Numbered from the stretch's first letter, positions 36,191-45,352 are shown. The stretch: 64,000 bases of DNA from Akkermansiaceae bacterium UBA6138 (GCA_002422425.1 DIVG01000076.1:18330-82329); one strand, 5' to 3'. The notes: generated from the sequence alone by a model not told the origin. Numbers and translations are program-made.

Positions 36191-36877
36191 ATGAACCATT
36201 CGGACCTCAGAGCCGTCAGTTTCGACGCCGCCGGCACCCTCATCGAGCTCGCCGAAGACGTCGGGACCTCCTACTCGACCGTCGCGGCCTCCTTCGGAGT
36301 ATCGGTCACCCCCGATGCCCTCAACCGGGTCTTCGGCACGGTCTGGAAGCGCACTCCCCCGCCCTTCTCGAAGGAGACAGCCGACCATGATCCCCACGAA
36401 AAAGCCTGGTGGAGCCGACTCGTCCGTGAAGTCTTCACCGAAGCCGGCACGACCTTTCCTGACGAAGCGATCTTCACGGATTTCTTCGAAGCCCTTTACC
36501 GCCACTTTGAGAGTCCCGGCACCTGGCTCGCCGTGCCCGGGGCGAAAGAGACGGTGGAGGCAATCGCGGGCGCGCGGCGCTGTGTCGTCCTTTCCAATTT
36601 CGACAGCCGTCTCCGCCGTGTCCTTGCCGACCTCGATCTGCTCGCGCCCTTCGAGTCACTTTACCTTTCCGGTGAAAGGCGCCTCTCCAAGCCCGATCCG
36701 CGCGCCTTTGCGAGCGTCGCAACAAGCCTGGGGCTCACGCCCCGCGAGATCCTCCACGTCGGCGACGATCCCCAGTGTGACTGGGAAGGAGCCCGCGCCG
36801 CCGGATTCCCCCACTTCCGCGTCGGACCAGGTCAGCGGAATATTTCGGAATTATTAAGTGAACTTTCGCTTGCGTGA
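36191..36877 (+). CDS. HAD-family hydrolase (HDHD3-like)
   Basis: A 228-residue HAD phosphatase: motif I FDAAGTLIE (Asp nucleophile), a helical cap with WWSRLVREVF, motif II VVLSNFDSRL, motif III Lys in LSKPDPRAF, and motif IV HVGDDPQCDWEGARAAGF. The sequence is closest in style to HDHD3/REG-2-like proteins, small-molecule phosphatases with unclear substrates. It is divergent from nusA (180 nt between starts) and is followed by the tRNA gene. Confidence 0.88.
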   Translation: MNHSDLRAVSFDAAGTLIELAEDVGTSYSTVAASFGVSVTPDALNRVFGTVWKRTPPPFSKETADHDPHEKAWWSRLVREVFTEAGTTFPDEAIFTDFFEALYRHFESPGTWLAVPGAKETVEAIAGARRCVVLSNFDSRLRRVLADLDLLAPFESLYLSGERRLSKPDPRAFASVATSLGLTPREILHVGDDPQCDWEGARAAGFPHFRVGPGQRNISELLSELSLA

Positions 36878-36938
36878 TCCCCAAGCGTGACTAGATTTCG
36901 CGCCCGTCCCGGCCCCAAGTCGGTGACTCGCTCACAAC

Positions 36939-37011
36939 GGAAAGGTAGCTCAGTTGGTAGAGCAGTTGGCTTTTAACCAATTGGTCCTGGGTTCGAGTCC
37001 CAGTCTTTCCA
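36939..37011 (+). tRNA. tRNA-Lys (UUU)
   Basis: A complete 73-nt cloverleaf. The acceptor GGAAAGG pairs with TCTTTCC, followed by discriminator A. The D arm is AGCTCAGTTGGTAGAGC. The anticodon stem GTTGG/CCAAT carries the loop CTTTTAA, giving anticodon UUU. The T arm is CTGGGTTCGAGTCCCAG. The 3' CCA is not encoded (ACTCCC follows), so it is added after transcription. It lies between the HAD gene and the convergent L,D-transpeptidase gene. Confidence 0.96.
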
Positions 37012-37069
37012 CTCCCTTCAACCCATTCGGGGAAGGGTCTTCACCCGGGTTGAAAATTCGCCCCTCCCC

Positions 37070-38095
37070 TCACCGACCCTGCGGACGCATGATCGTGAAG
37101 TCCGTCCCGCTCGAGGTCCCGGCATTGCTCGACCCTGCGGTCGTCACGAGGATCGTTCCCGGATGGGCCAGTTCGTAGAGGCGGCGGGCGAAATCGACGG
37201 GGATGTGGAGACGATTACGGAAGTCTTCGACGGCGGCGGGCGACATTTCCTGCTCGAGTGAGAGCGTCGCCCAGGGGCGGGCCGGACGCCCGGGAACGAC
37301 GGCAGGCGCGCCGGGTTCAGTGCCTTCGAGCATGAGGAAAACGCCAGCGGGAATAGGCCGGGCGGGATCGCTCAGGCCGATGGGGCTTTGTCCGATGAGG
37401 ACGCCGTTGCGGTAGACGTAGATGGAGAGATCCTTCCCGCTGATGAGAAAGTTGACCGGACCCGACGGGCTGCGCGCCGGATCCCAGATCGTTTTCCCGA
37501 CCAGCGCCGGAGCAGGGCGTGACCCCGGATCAACCTTCGATGAGAGCAGGATGGAGGCCGGCTTTTGCGAGGTCGAAGGCTTCGCGTACTTTCGCGTGAT
37601 CACGACAGTGCCGCCTTTTTCGGTAATGCCGAAGAGTTTGTCCGAGAACCCGTAGGGCAGGCGGATGCAGCCGTGCGAAGCGGGGTAGCCGGGGAGCTGG
37701 CCGGCGTGCATGGCGATCCCGCTCCAGGTGAGCCGCTGCATGTTCGGCATCTGTGCGCCTTTGTAAATATTCGATTCGTGCACGCGATTTTTTTCGAGAA
37801 TGGTGAAAACTCCGTTCGGGGTCTCGTGCCCGGGAGCCCCCGTGCTCACCGTGGAACGCGCGATCTGGACACTGTTGCGGTAGACGTAGGCGACCTGGTC
37901 ATCAATGCTCACGACGACGAGGATGGGCCCCGCCGGCGCGCGTTCGGGATACCATTCGAACTGACCCGGTGCCAGCTTCGGCTCGACGAGGGGCGCTGCG
38001 CCCTGCCCCTTTTTCTTGAAAAGCTGGGCCTCGAGAGGACCGCACGAGGCAGCGAGAGCAAGGACGGCGAGCAGGAAAGCGGAAATATTTTTCAT
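37070..38095 (-). CDS. L,D-transpeptidase (YkuD family) with degenerate second domain
   Basis: A 341-residue exported protein (signal residues 1-23, a Cys at 18 could be a lipobox: LAASCG). The first YkuD domain has the catalytic HAGQLPGYPASHGCIRLP segment with the SHGC nucleophile Cys, and upstream VVVSIDDQVAYVYRN and STGAPGHETPNGVF. It forms 3-3 cross-links in peptidoglycan or attaches proteins to it. A second half (VNFLISGKDLSIYVYRNGVL, PIPAGVFLM) repeats the strand pattern but lacks the His and SHGC motif, so it is probably non-catalytic. It is alone; the convergent tRNA gene lies downstream. Confidence 0.88.
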   Translation of the reverse strand: MKNISAFLLAVLALAASCGPLEAQLFKKKGQGAAPLVEPKLAPGQFEWYPERAPAGPILVVVSIDDQVAYVYRNSVQIARSTVSTGAPGHETPNGVFTILEKNRVHESNIYKGAQMPNMQRLTWSGIAMHAGQLPGYPASHGCIRLPYGFSDKLFGITEKGGTVVITRKYAKPSTSQKPASILLSSKVDPGSRPAPALVGKTIWDPARSPSGPVNFLISGKDLSIYVYRNGVLIGQSPIGLSDPARPIPAGVFLMLEGTEPGAPAVVPGRPARPWATLSLEQEMSPAAVEDFRNRLHIPVDFARRLYELAHPGTILVTTAGSSNAGTSSGTDFTIMRPQGR

Positions 38096-38447
38096 TTGGT
38101 GCGGGCGGTTGTTAGTGTCGTTTTGACCCGTGATTTTACAAGTGTCTCTGCAGGCAGGGCGAAAGCATCCCTCCGAAATTCAAAATTTGAAGAGACGGAT
38201 TTTTCCCGCAGATTCAGGGAGGCCCACAGATTTTCTCTCCTAATAATTTTCCCTCTTGATACAATCTGCTGGCCTCCCTGAATCTGCTGGAGATACCTCA
38301 TCCACCCCAGAGAGGCTAACCGCACGACAAACTCCCGTATCTCCCTTCCCTCCCCTTTTTTACTTTGACCGCCACGCCCCGCCACACTAAAACCGTGCGG
38401 GACGTTCGTTGCATGACGGGCCTCCGCGGACCGTCCTTCCTCTCCTC
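38096..38447. other. 352-nt intergenic stretch with a long inverted repeat
   Basis: No gene is supported. The centre holds a 78-nt imperfect inverted repeat (38209-38286, listed separately). The left part (38096-38180) should hold the L,D-transpeptidase promoter and the right part the promoter of the DapA-like gene, but no convincing -35/-10 pair was found for either. Confidence 0.7.
38209..38286. repeat. Imperfect 24-nt inverted repeat
   Basis: The left arm (38209-38232) begins CAGATTCAGGGAGGCC. The right arm (38263-38286) ends GGCCTCCCTGAATCTG. The two match at 22 of 24 positions around a 30-nt A/T- and pyrimidine-rich loop. The low-GC loop differs from the surrounding coding DNA. It is probably a dispersed non-coding element rather than a terminator. 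Confidence 0.75.
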
Positions 38448-39488
38448 ATGAGTCATCCCGAACTCGCATCGATGCGCTCTCACCTCGCCGCCGGTCAGGT
38501 GATTCCGGCGATGCCGCTGGCGCTCAACGATGACCGCACCTGGTCGGAGCGCTATCAGCGGGCTCTCGTGCGGTATTACCTCGACGCAGGGGCGGGCGGA
38601 CTGGCCGTGGGCGTACACACGACCCAGTTCGAAATCCGTGACCCGCAACATGACCTCCTCGGGACGGTCCTCTCCTGCTGCGCCGCCGAGGTGTCCAGCT
38701 ACCGCGGTGAAAGCAGCCCCTTTGCCCTGATCTCGGGAATCTGCGGGACGACCCCGCAGGCGATCCGCGAGGCCGAACTGGCGCGTTCCCTCGGCTACGG
38801 GGCCGGACTGCTCAGCCTCAGCGCGATGCGCGACGCCGACGACGCGACGCTCATCGCCCACTGCCGGGAAATCGCCGAGATCCTCCCGCTGATCGGCTTT
38901 TACCTGCAGCCCTCGATCGGCGGACGGACTTATGACTACCGCTTCTGGCGCGAGTTCGTCACGATCCCGAATGTCGTCGCGATCAAAATCGCCCCCTTCA
39001 ACCGCTACGCGACACTCGAGGTGGTGCGGGCGGTGGCGGAGAGCGGTCGCCGCGACATCGCCCTCTACACCGGCAACGACGACAACATCATCCACGATCT
39101 CCTCACGCCTTTCCCGTGGAGCGATCCACCCCTGCGCATCGTCGGCGGACTGCTCGGGCAATGGGCCGTAGGGACGCGACGGGCCGTCAGCCTGCTCGAG
39201 GAGATCCGCTCGGGCAAAAGATCCGCATCGGAGTGGGCCGCCCTCAATGCCAGACTCACCGATTTTAACAGCGCGATCTTTGATGCAGCGAACGGCTTTG
39301 CCGGCTGTATCGCAGGGATCAATGAAGGGCTGCGGCGCGAGGGGCTGCTGCCTTCGCGGAAATGCCTCGGCGAGCACGAGGTCCTCTCCCCGGGGCAGAT
39401 CGAAGAGCTCGACCGGGTCTTTCTCACCTACCCCGAGTGGCACGACTCGTGTTTCATCGAGGCGCATCTCGATCGGTGGCTGACCTGA
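38448..39488 (+). CDS. Dihydrodipicolinate synthase-family aldolase/lyase
   Basis: A 346-residue DapA-superfamily protein from ATG 38448. The catalytic Lys lies in NVVAIKIAPFNRY, on the strand expected for the Schiff-base Lys, and a family Tyr in IGFYLQPS. The GVHTTQFE segment replaces the usual GTTGE loop of true DapA. This argues for a catabolic aldolase or dehydratase rather than lysine synthesis. A longer C-terminus than DapA (about 290 aa) is present. RraA-like and M81 genes follow, suggesting a small-molecule degradation locus. The substrate is not deducible. Confidence 0.85.
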   Translation: MSHPELASMRSHLAAGQVIPAMPLALNDDRTWSERYQRALVRYYLDAGAGGLAVGVHTTQFEIRDPQHDLLGTVLSCCAAEVSSYRGESSPFALISGICGTTPQAIREAELARSLGYGAGLLSLSAMRDADDATLIAHCREIAEILPLIGFYLQPSIGGRTYDYRFWREFVTIPNVVAIKIAPFNRYATLEVVRAVAESGRRDIALYTGNDDNIIHDLLTPFPWSDPPLRIVGGLLGQWAVGTRRAVSLLEEIRSGKRSASEWAALNARLTDFNSAIFDAANGFAGCIAGINEGLRREGLLPSRKCLGEHEVLSPGQIEELDRVFLTYPEWHDSCFIEAHLDRWLT

Positions 39489-39560
39489 TTACCTGAAAAG
39501 GGACGTGGATTCGTCACAAGCCACTCTCGACAAAGGCATTCCCGATGTCACTCTAGGGAC

Positions 39561-40211
39561 ATGACCCTTTCCCTGATCGAAGATCTGCAATCCCTCTATT
39601 CGGCCGTCGTCGCCGACGTCCTTGATGCCCACGGTTACCCCAACCAGGTCCTCACCCCGGCGGTGCGGGCACTCACTCCGGTGACACGAATTGCCGGTCG
39701 GATCTTCACTCTGAAAGCCGAGGTCGTCGATGAGGTCCCCGAGCGTCCCTACGAACTCGAGATGGCCGCGATCGACACGGCCGCGCGCGGTGATGTTCTC
39801 GTCGTCGATGCGAATCACGATCAGAGCTGCGCCTTCTGGGGCGAACTGCTCAGCACCGCCTGCCTCGCCAAGGGCATCGGCGGAGTCGTCATGACCGGGT
39901 GCACCCGCGATCTCTGGGCGCTCAATCAGCTAGACTTTCCTGTCTTCGGGATCGGCGCCTCCCCCGCCGACAGCAAGGGCCGTCTCGACGTCACCGGGAT
40001 CCGCGAACCCATCCTCATCGACGGGGTCATCGCGAGACAGGGCGACTACATTCTCGGTGACCTCGACGGCGTTGTCATCATTCCCGAGGCCGTCGCGAGC
40101 GAAGTCATCGCCGCCGCCAAGGCCAAGGTCGCGGGCGAAAACACCGTCCGTGAAGAACTCGCCGCCGGGGTGCCCGTGGGCGAGGTCTTCCGGAAGCACG
40201 GGATCCTATGA
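39561..40211 (+). CDS. RraA-family aldolase/decarboxylase-like protein
   Basis: A 216-residue RraA-like protein. The family core is clear: WGELLSTACLAKGIGGVVMTG, then TRDLWALNQLDFPVF, and GDYILGDLDGVVIIP. Members are either HMG/CHA aldolases acting on 4-hydroxy-2-oxo acids or the RNase E regulator RraA; the C-terminal extension after the GD-DGV motif, with VAGENTVREEL, fits the metal-dependent aldolase side. It follows the DapA-like gene by 72 nt on the same strand. Its stop directly abuts the stop of the convergent M81 gene with no gap. Confidence 0.87.
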   Translation: MTLSLIEDLQSLYSAVVADVLDAHGYPNQVLTPAVRALTPVTRIAGRIFTLKAEVVDEVPERPYELEMAAIDTAARGDVLVVDANHDQSCAFWGELLSTACLAKGIGGVVMTGCTRDLWALNQLDFPVFGIGASPADSKGRLDVTGIREPILIDGVIARQGDYILGDLDGVVIIPEAVASEVIAAAKAKVAGENTVREELAAGVPVGEVFRKHGIL

Positions 40212-41687
40212 TCACTTCTCAAACGGGAAAAGCGGAACGCGGCGGTGCCGGTAGGCGAGCTTCGTCATGTCCGCCCGGGTCACGCCGGGCGAATCGACGT
40301 GGAGGAAGCCGCCGCGCGCGATGGGGGCATAGGCCGCCATTGGGGCGATGACCCCTTTGGCGATGATACCGTCGAATGACTCCGACTCCACCCCGTTGCT
40401 CGTGAGTTGCGCGAGGCTGAAGGGAGCCATGCGACGCGTCGTCACCATCAGAACGAGCCCCCCGCCCTCTTCCTCAAGCACGGCGGTCGGGCCCTGATCA
40501 AAAACCGAAAACCCTCCGTGCCGCGCCTCGGCTTCGTGGAAAATCCCGTCACTGAGCGAGCGCACGAGAAAGCGTCCGCGCAGCGGATCCGCCGGATCGC
40601 CGACGGCCGTTTTGATGATGGCTCCGACTCCCGCTTCAGAGGCGAGACGAGCCGCCGCTGCATCGTGAAGGCAGGCAAAAAGACGCGTCGTGTCTCCCCT
40701 TTGCCTCCAGGCCTGAATGATCGCGGTGCTGTCCGCCGGGGAGCCGCCGCCGACGTTGTCGCCCATGTCGAGGAGCACGACGGGACGCTCCCGACTTTTC
40801 GCGACCCGATCGAGGGCCTCGTCCATCCCGAGAAAGACCGGATCAAAATCGGCGCGTCGCTTCCAGAGGATCGCGGCGAGTGCATCGGCCGCTTCCTGTG
40901 CTTTTGTCAGGGCACCGGGTCCATCGCCGAGAACGAGAAGAGACGAGCCCATTAGCTCGACGTCGGCATAGGGAAAACCCAGGATGACCGAGCCGCCGAG
41001 GAGTCCGGGTTGCGAGAAAAGCGCCGCGGCCTCCGCGTAAAAGGACGCAAGAGGTTCGACCGAGGTGTTCTGGCACTGGATATTGATCGCGAGCGGCGGA
41101 TAGGCCGCCGCCTGGCCCGGGACGATCTCGCCCGCGAGAGTGCGGGCCATCAGCGTCGCCGCCTTTTTTCCCGTCTCGCGCTGGTCGAGATGGGGATTGG
41201 TCGCGTAGGCAACGATGGCGTCGGTCGCCGCGACCATGGCCGGAGTAAGATTCGCATGCGGGTCGAGCGTCGCGATGAGCGGCGTCCCCTCACCGATCTC
41301 TTCGCGGAGACGGGTGAGCCATTCCCCGTCGGCATCGGGATAGCCCTCCGCGACGGTGGCTCCGTGAGGAGCGGCAAGATACCCGTCGAGCGGGCCGGCA
41401 CTCGCGATCGCTTCGAGCAGCTCCGCAACGAGGCCCTCAAAGTCCTCTTGTTTGATGACGCCGTAGGGCAGCGCCCGCGCGAGGAAGAGCGGGACCGCCT
41501 CAAGGCCCGCTTCGTCGAGTCCGGCAAAAAAGCCGCCGACCTCGTGCGGAGCCCCGGCCATGGCTTCGCGGATCGCCTCACCGTGCAGGAGCAGGTCCGC
41601 TTCGAAATGCGCCCGCGTCGTGACCCCGGCGATGAAGGTGTTCGACTCCTGCAGGAGCCCGACGATCCCAACCCGGCGGCGTTTCAT
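40212..41687 (-). CDS. M81-family (MlrC-like) metallopeptidase
   Basis: A 491-residue protein matching the MlrC/M81 family in length. Segments: GLLQESNTFI near the N-terminus, APHGATVAEGYPDADGEWL, ATLDPHANLT with the metal-ligand DPHAN, ATNPHLDQRETG, and the C-terminal-domain DMGDNVGGGSPADST. MlrC opens linearised microcystin, but most members have unknown peptide or amide substrates. The start overlaps the stop of the upstream lactonase gene by 4 nt, so the two form an operon. No signal peptide is seen, so it is probably cytoplasmic. Confidence 0.9.
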   Translation of the reverse strand: MKRRRVGIVGLLQESNTFIAGVTTRAHFEADLLLHGEAIREAMAGAPHEVGGFFAGLDEAGLEAVPLFLARALPYGVIKQEDFEGLVAELLEAIASAGPLDGYLAAPHGATVAEGYPDADGEWLTRLREEIGEGTPLIATLDPHANLTPAMVAATDAIVAYATNPHLDQRETGKKAATLMARTLAGEIVPGQAAAYPPLAINIQCQNTSVEPLASFYAEAAALFSQPGLLGGSVILGFPYADVELMGSSLLVLGDGPGALTKAQEAADALAAILWKRRADFDPVFLGMDEALDRVAKSRERPVVLLDMGDNVGGGSPADSTAIIQAWRQRGDTTRLFACLHDAAAARLASEAGVGAIIKTAVGDPADPLRGRFLVRSLSDGIFHEAEARHGGFSVFDQGPTAVLEEEGGGLVLMVTTRRMAPFSLAQLTSNGVESESFDGIIAKGVIAPMAAYAPIARGGFLHVDSPGVTRADMTKLAYRHRRVPLFPFEK

Positions 41688-42814
41688 TTCACCGGCACAA
41701 AGCGGATGCAGACAGGGCTCCAGACCGCGATTTCGGAATCGGCGAAGGTCAGTTTACCCGTCGCCTCGTCGATCGCGAAGACCGTCACCGAGCGGGACTG
41801 CTGTCCCGCCGCGAGGAGCCACTTGCCCGAGGGCGAGACCGCGAAGTTGCGCGGGACCTTGCCGCGGATGGGCTCGTTCGCGAGGTAGCTCAGCTCTCCA
41901 CTGGCCTCGTTGATGCCGTAGGCGACGATGGAGTCGTGCCCGCGGTTCGAGCCGTAGACAAATCGTCCTTTCGGATGAACCACGACCTCGGCGGTCGAGC
42001 CGACCTTTTCCGTCCCGGGCGGGAGCGTGCTGAGCGATTGCAGTTCGGTGAGTTCTCCCGAAGCCTTGTCGACGCGGAAAGCGGTCATCATCAGAGTCAT
42101 TTCATTGATGAGATAGGCAAAGGCCCCGTCGGGCCGGAAGGCGAAATGCCGCGGACCCGATGCCGGTGCGATGACCGTCTCGCCCGAGGCGATGAGGGCT
42201 CCGGTCGCGGGATCGACGGCGTATCGGTAAATGCGGTCCGTCCCGAGATCGGCCGCATAGGCAAAACGCCCGTCGGGGGAAAAGTTGATTGAGTGGGCGT
42301 GCGGGCCTTTTTGCCGGGTCGGATGCACGCTGCTGCCGACGTGCTGGATCACCGTGACCGGCTCGGAAAGAGCGCCGTCATCGGCGACGCGGTAGCTCGC
42401 AACACTGCCGCCGCCGTAGTTCGCCACGGCGAGGGTCTTGCCATCGGGACTCAGGGAGACGTGGCAGGGTCCGCCGCCGCCCGCGCGCACCGTGTTGATG
42501 AGTTCGAGCGATCCGCTCTCGAGGATACGGAAGGCGCTCACTTCGCCCTCCCCGTTCGCCCCCGCGACCTCCGAGACCGCGTAGAGCGTTTTGCCCGAAG
42601 GAGCGACCGCGAGGAAAGAAGGATTTTTCATCTCCGCCGCGAGGGCGAGCTGGCCGAACTTGCCCGTGCTGTCGTCAAAGGCCGCGTGGTAGATGCCCTG
42701 CGATTCGCCCTCCTTCGTGTAAGTGCCGAAATAGACCCGGCTCTGCCCGGCGGTCGCAGGACCATAGCTACAAATCAGAGCGAAAAGAGGGAGCAGCAAA
42801 AGGCGAATCGTCAT
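41684..42814 (-). CDS. Secreted lactonase-family seven-bladed beta-propeller
   Basis: From ATG 42814 the product has 376 residues with a signal peptide (LLLLPLFALICSYGPATAG). The propeller resembles 6-phosphogluconolactonase of the YbhE/Pgl type: VYFGTYTKEGESQGIYHAAF, GGGGPCHVSLSPDGKTLAVA, KGPHAHSINFSPDGRFAYAA, ASGPRHFAFRPDGAFAY, and RVPRNF-like VPRNFAVSPSGKWLL. An exported form is more likely to act on sugar lactones made in the periplasm than in the pentose phosphate pathway. It is the first gene of a two-gene operon with the M81 protein. ATG 42829 is a possible alternative start. Confidence 0.87.
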   Translation of the reverse strand: MTIRLLLLPLFALICSYGPATAGQSRVYFGTYTKEGESQGIYHAAFDDSTGKFGQLALAAEMKNPSFLAVAPSGKTLYAVSEVAGANGEGEVSAFRILESGSLELINTVRAGGGGPCHVSLSPDGKTLAVANYGGGSVASYRVADDGALSEPVTVIQHVGSSVHPTRQKGPHAHSINFSPDGRFAYAADLGTDRIYRYAVDPATGALIASGETVIAPASGPRHFAFRPDGAFAYLINEMTLMMTAFRVDKASGELTELQSLSTLPPGTEKVGSTAEVVVHPKGRFVYGSNRGHDSIVAYGINEASGELSYLANEPIRGKVPRNFAVSPSGKWLLAAGQQSRSVTVFAIDEATGKLTFADSEIAVWSPVCIRFVPVK

Positions 42815-43009
42815 TCCGTAATGTCGCAAGCGCGGAGGATTTCGCCAAGCCCGAAATAGGACAAAATACAGTGCGGTCGTATCCGAAAAACTGAAAAGAG
42901 AGTCAGAGACAGGTCAGTCGGGGCCACCTTCACCACATGGTCCGCTCTCCCTGATGAGGCCATTCGCTCCGCTTGCTCTCCCGCTGCGGTCACTGCTATC
43001 ATTCACCAA

Positions 43010-44233
43010 ATGAAGCTGATTCCCCTTTTCCTTCTGATTACTCTTCCCCTCGCGGCGCAGGACTACGACACCCGCGCCTGGTTCAAGGGCAACACGCACA
43101 CCCACTCGCTCTGGAGCGACGGGAATGACTTTCCCGAGATGATCTTCAGCTGGTATCGCGAACACGGCTACGACTTCGTGGCCATGAGCGATCACAACGT
43201 CCTTCAACAGGGCGATAAGTGGATGGACCTCGAGTCCATCCGCAAACGCCAGAAGGCGGTCGGACGCACGGCGGTGATGAAGGCCGAGGCGCGTTTCGGC
43301 AAGGACTGGTTGCGCCACGAAACGCGTGAGGGCAAGGAGGGGATCGTGCTTAAAACGCTCGACGAGTGCCGCGCCGCCCTCGAAAAGCCGGGCGAGTTTT
43401 ATCTGCTGCGCGCCGAAGAGATGTCAAATTCCGGCCAAAAGAAACCCGTCCACATCAACGTCCTCAATCTCGACACCGTGATCGATGCGATCAACGATGA
43501 TACCGCCACTCCGCGCGAAGTGCTGCGCCGCAGCATGCAGGCGATCCGCGCGCACGGGGAAAAGACAGGCCGTCCCATTCTCGCCCACCTCAATCACCCG
43601 AACTTCCAGTGGGCTCTCACCGCCGAAGACCTCGCCGATGTCGCCGAGGGCACCTACTTCGAGGTCTACAACGGTCATCCCGGCATTAACCACCTCGGCG
43701 ACGAGACCCGTCCCGGGGATGAAAAGATCTGGGACATCGCCAACACGATCCGCCTCGCCGAACTCGATCTGCCACCTCTCCTCGGCTTTGCCACGGACGA
43801 CTCCCACACCTACCACGGCGAGGACGTCTCGCCCGGACGCGGGTGGGTCATGGTAGGGGCAAAGGAACTGAACGGCGACTCGCTCATCGAAGCGATGCAC
43901 GCCGGACGTTTCTACGCGAGTTCGGGTGTCGTTCTCGATGAGATTCGCTTCGACAAGGATAAGGGCACCCTCTTCCTCAAGATCACCCCGGTCGAAGGAG
44001 TCGAGTTCACGACCGCCTTTATCGGCACCCGCAAGAGCTACGACGCCGCTGCGGCGGAGACGGGCATCGGTGAAGTCTTCGCCACAGTGGAGGGCAACAG
44101 TGCCGGTTTCACCATCCCCGACGACGCGATCTACCTTCGTGCCACGATCACCTCAAGCCGCAAACACCCGAATCCATCCTTCCCCGATCAAATGGAGCAG
44201 GCCTGGGTGCAGCCCGTCGGCTGGGAAAAGTAG
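43010..44233 (+). CDS. Secreted PHP-domain phosphoesterase-like protein
   Basis: A 407-residue protein with a short signal peptide (LIPLFLLITLPLAAQ). The PHP domain shows GNTHTHSLWSDG near residue 28, MSDHNVLQQGD, ILAHLNHPNF and the final metal pair in GFATDDSHTYHGED; all expected ligands are present. A C-terminal beta-rich domain of about 100 residues follows. The substrate may be a phosphoester or other ester. It shares the CehA-like pattern with the larger protein at 24695 but lacks the long N-terminal domain. It converges with menE (6 nt between stops). Confidence 0.87.
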   Translation: MKLIPLFLLITLPLAAQDYDTRAWFKGNTHTHSLWSDGNDFPEMIFSWYREHGYDFVAMSDHNVLQQGDKWMDLESIRKRQKAVGRTAVMKAEARFGKDWLRHETREGKEGIVLKTLDECRAALEKPGEFYLLRAEEMSNSGQKKPVHINVLNLDTVIDAINDDTATPREVLRRSMQAIRAHGEKTGRPILAHLNHPNFQWALTAEDLADVAEGTYFEVYNGHPGINHLGDETRPGDEKIWDIANTIRLAELDLPPLLGFATDDSHTYHGEDVSPGRGWVMVGAKELNGDSLIEAMHAGRFYASSGVVLDEIRFDKDKGTLFLKITPVEGVEFTTAFIGTRKSYDAAAAETGIGEVFATVEGNSAGFTIPDDAIYLRATITSSRKHPNPSFPDQMEQAWVQPVGWEK

Positions 44234-44239
44234 GTCACC

Positions 44240-45352
44240 TCACAAGCTCGCGGCGACCCCGGCGCGGTCGATCTTTCCCGCGTCGGTGCGAGGCAGTTGC
44301 CTGAGCGTGACGACGCGGCTGACCTGCTCGATTGCCGCGAGGCCTTCGTTAAAAATCGCGAGGGCTTTTTCCGTTTCGCCGACGGCAAGACCCTCGAGCA
44401 CGAGAGCGAGTTCGTGCTCCCTACGATCGTGCGGCAAAGCGACGACCAGCCCGGTCAAGCCGCAGGCCGCAACCCGCTCACTCAATAACGAAAGCGAGAC
44501 CAGCTCGCCCGAGACTTTCACGAGATCGTCACCCCGTCCGAGAAAGCGCAGTTCTCTCCCGCGCAACTCGACTCGGTCCCCCGTCGTGAACCAGCCCTCG
44601 TCATCCCGTGCCGTGTCGAAGGACCATCCGCAACCCCCTTTCGTCGCGTAGCCGGAAAAAAGCGCCTCGCCCCGTATCCGCAGCCGTCCCTCCGCTCCGG
44701 TCGCGGCTTCCCAGATCGGCAGCAGCGGCAGCCAGTCAATCGCCCCGCCCGTGCTCGTCGCGATCTGCGAGGCGGACTCGGACATGCCGTAGGTCGCCCA
44801 CACCGGCCACCCGAGAGCGCGCGCCTTCTCCACCAGCAGCGGATCGATCCGACCACCGCCGAGAAAGACTCCTCGAAGACTCGACGGAACTTTCGCCTTC
44901 GCCCTGACAAGATCACCCACGTGAACCGGTGTCAGCGAGGTCAGCGTGGCGCGCGACTCCCCGATGGCCGCGATCAAAGCCTCTCCGCCCCGCGTCCAGG
45001 CATCCCACGCCATCGGAAAAACCGTCGCCCCGTTGCAGGCCGCCCGGGCGAAGATCCCGAGACCGCCGACGTGAAAGGTCGAAAGTCCGCCGAGCCAGAC
45101 ATCGCGGTCGGTCACGCCGCAATGAGCATTGACCGCCCGTGCCGAAGTGAGGAGAGCCGACTTTGCCAGCACGACGAACTTGGCCGCACCGCTTGATCCC
45201 GAGGTCGCAATCACAACCGATGAGTGCAGCCCGCAATCCGATTCGAGAAAGTCGCGCAGCCCGGTCGAATCGACGGGACGCTTCGGGTTCAGGCGAATAT
45301 CGATCGCGGCCGATTCCCAGTAAGCCAAAGAATTCAGATCAATCGCTTCCAT
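44240..45352 (-). CDS. menE: o-Succinylbenzoate-CoA ligase
   Basis: A 370-residue AMP-forming ligase, shorter than the usual 450-490. The P-loop is ATSGSSGAAKFVVL, followed by WLGGLSTFHVGGL, the TYGMSESASQ motif, ATP-ribose Asp in FTTGDRVEL, and the C-terminal Lys in TDAGKIDR. It activates o-succinylbenzoate to its CoA ester in menaquinone synthesis. Its start overlaps the end of menC by 19 nt, and it is the last gene of menB-menA-menC-menE. The N-terminal region before the P-loop is only about 50 residues, which explains the short length; catalytic motifs are intact. Confidence 0.9.
   Translation of the reverse strand: MEAIDLNSLAYWESAAIDIRLNPKRPVDSTGLRDFLESDCGLHSSVVIATSGSSGAAKFVVLAKSALLTSARAVNAHCGVTDRDVWLGGLSTFHVGGLGIFARAACNGATVFPMAWDAWTRGGEALIAAIGESRATLTSLTPVHVGDLVRAKAKVPSSLRGVFLGGGRIDPLLVEKARALGWPVWATYGMSESASQIATSTGGAIDWLPLLPIWEAATGAEGRLRIRGEALFSGYATKGGCGWSFDTARDDEGWFTTGDRVELRGRELRFLGRGDDLVKVSGELVSLSLLSERVAACGLTGLVVALPHDRREHELALVLEGLAVGETEKALAIFNEGLAAIEQVSRVVTLRQLPRTDAGKIDRAGVAASL

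Noticed and set aside
37012..37069. Terminator after tRNA-Lys
   Set aside because: CAACCC and GGGTTG can pair across 22 nt, but the stem is short and no T tract follows.
38316..39467. 383-codon minus-strand frame
   Set aside because: Antisense to the DapA-like gene, whose product shows clear family motifs.
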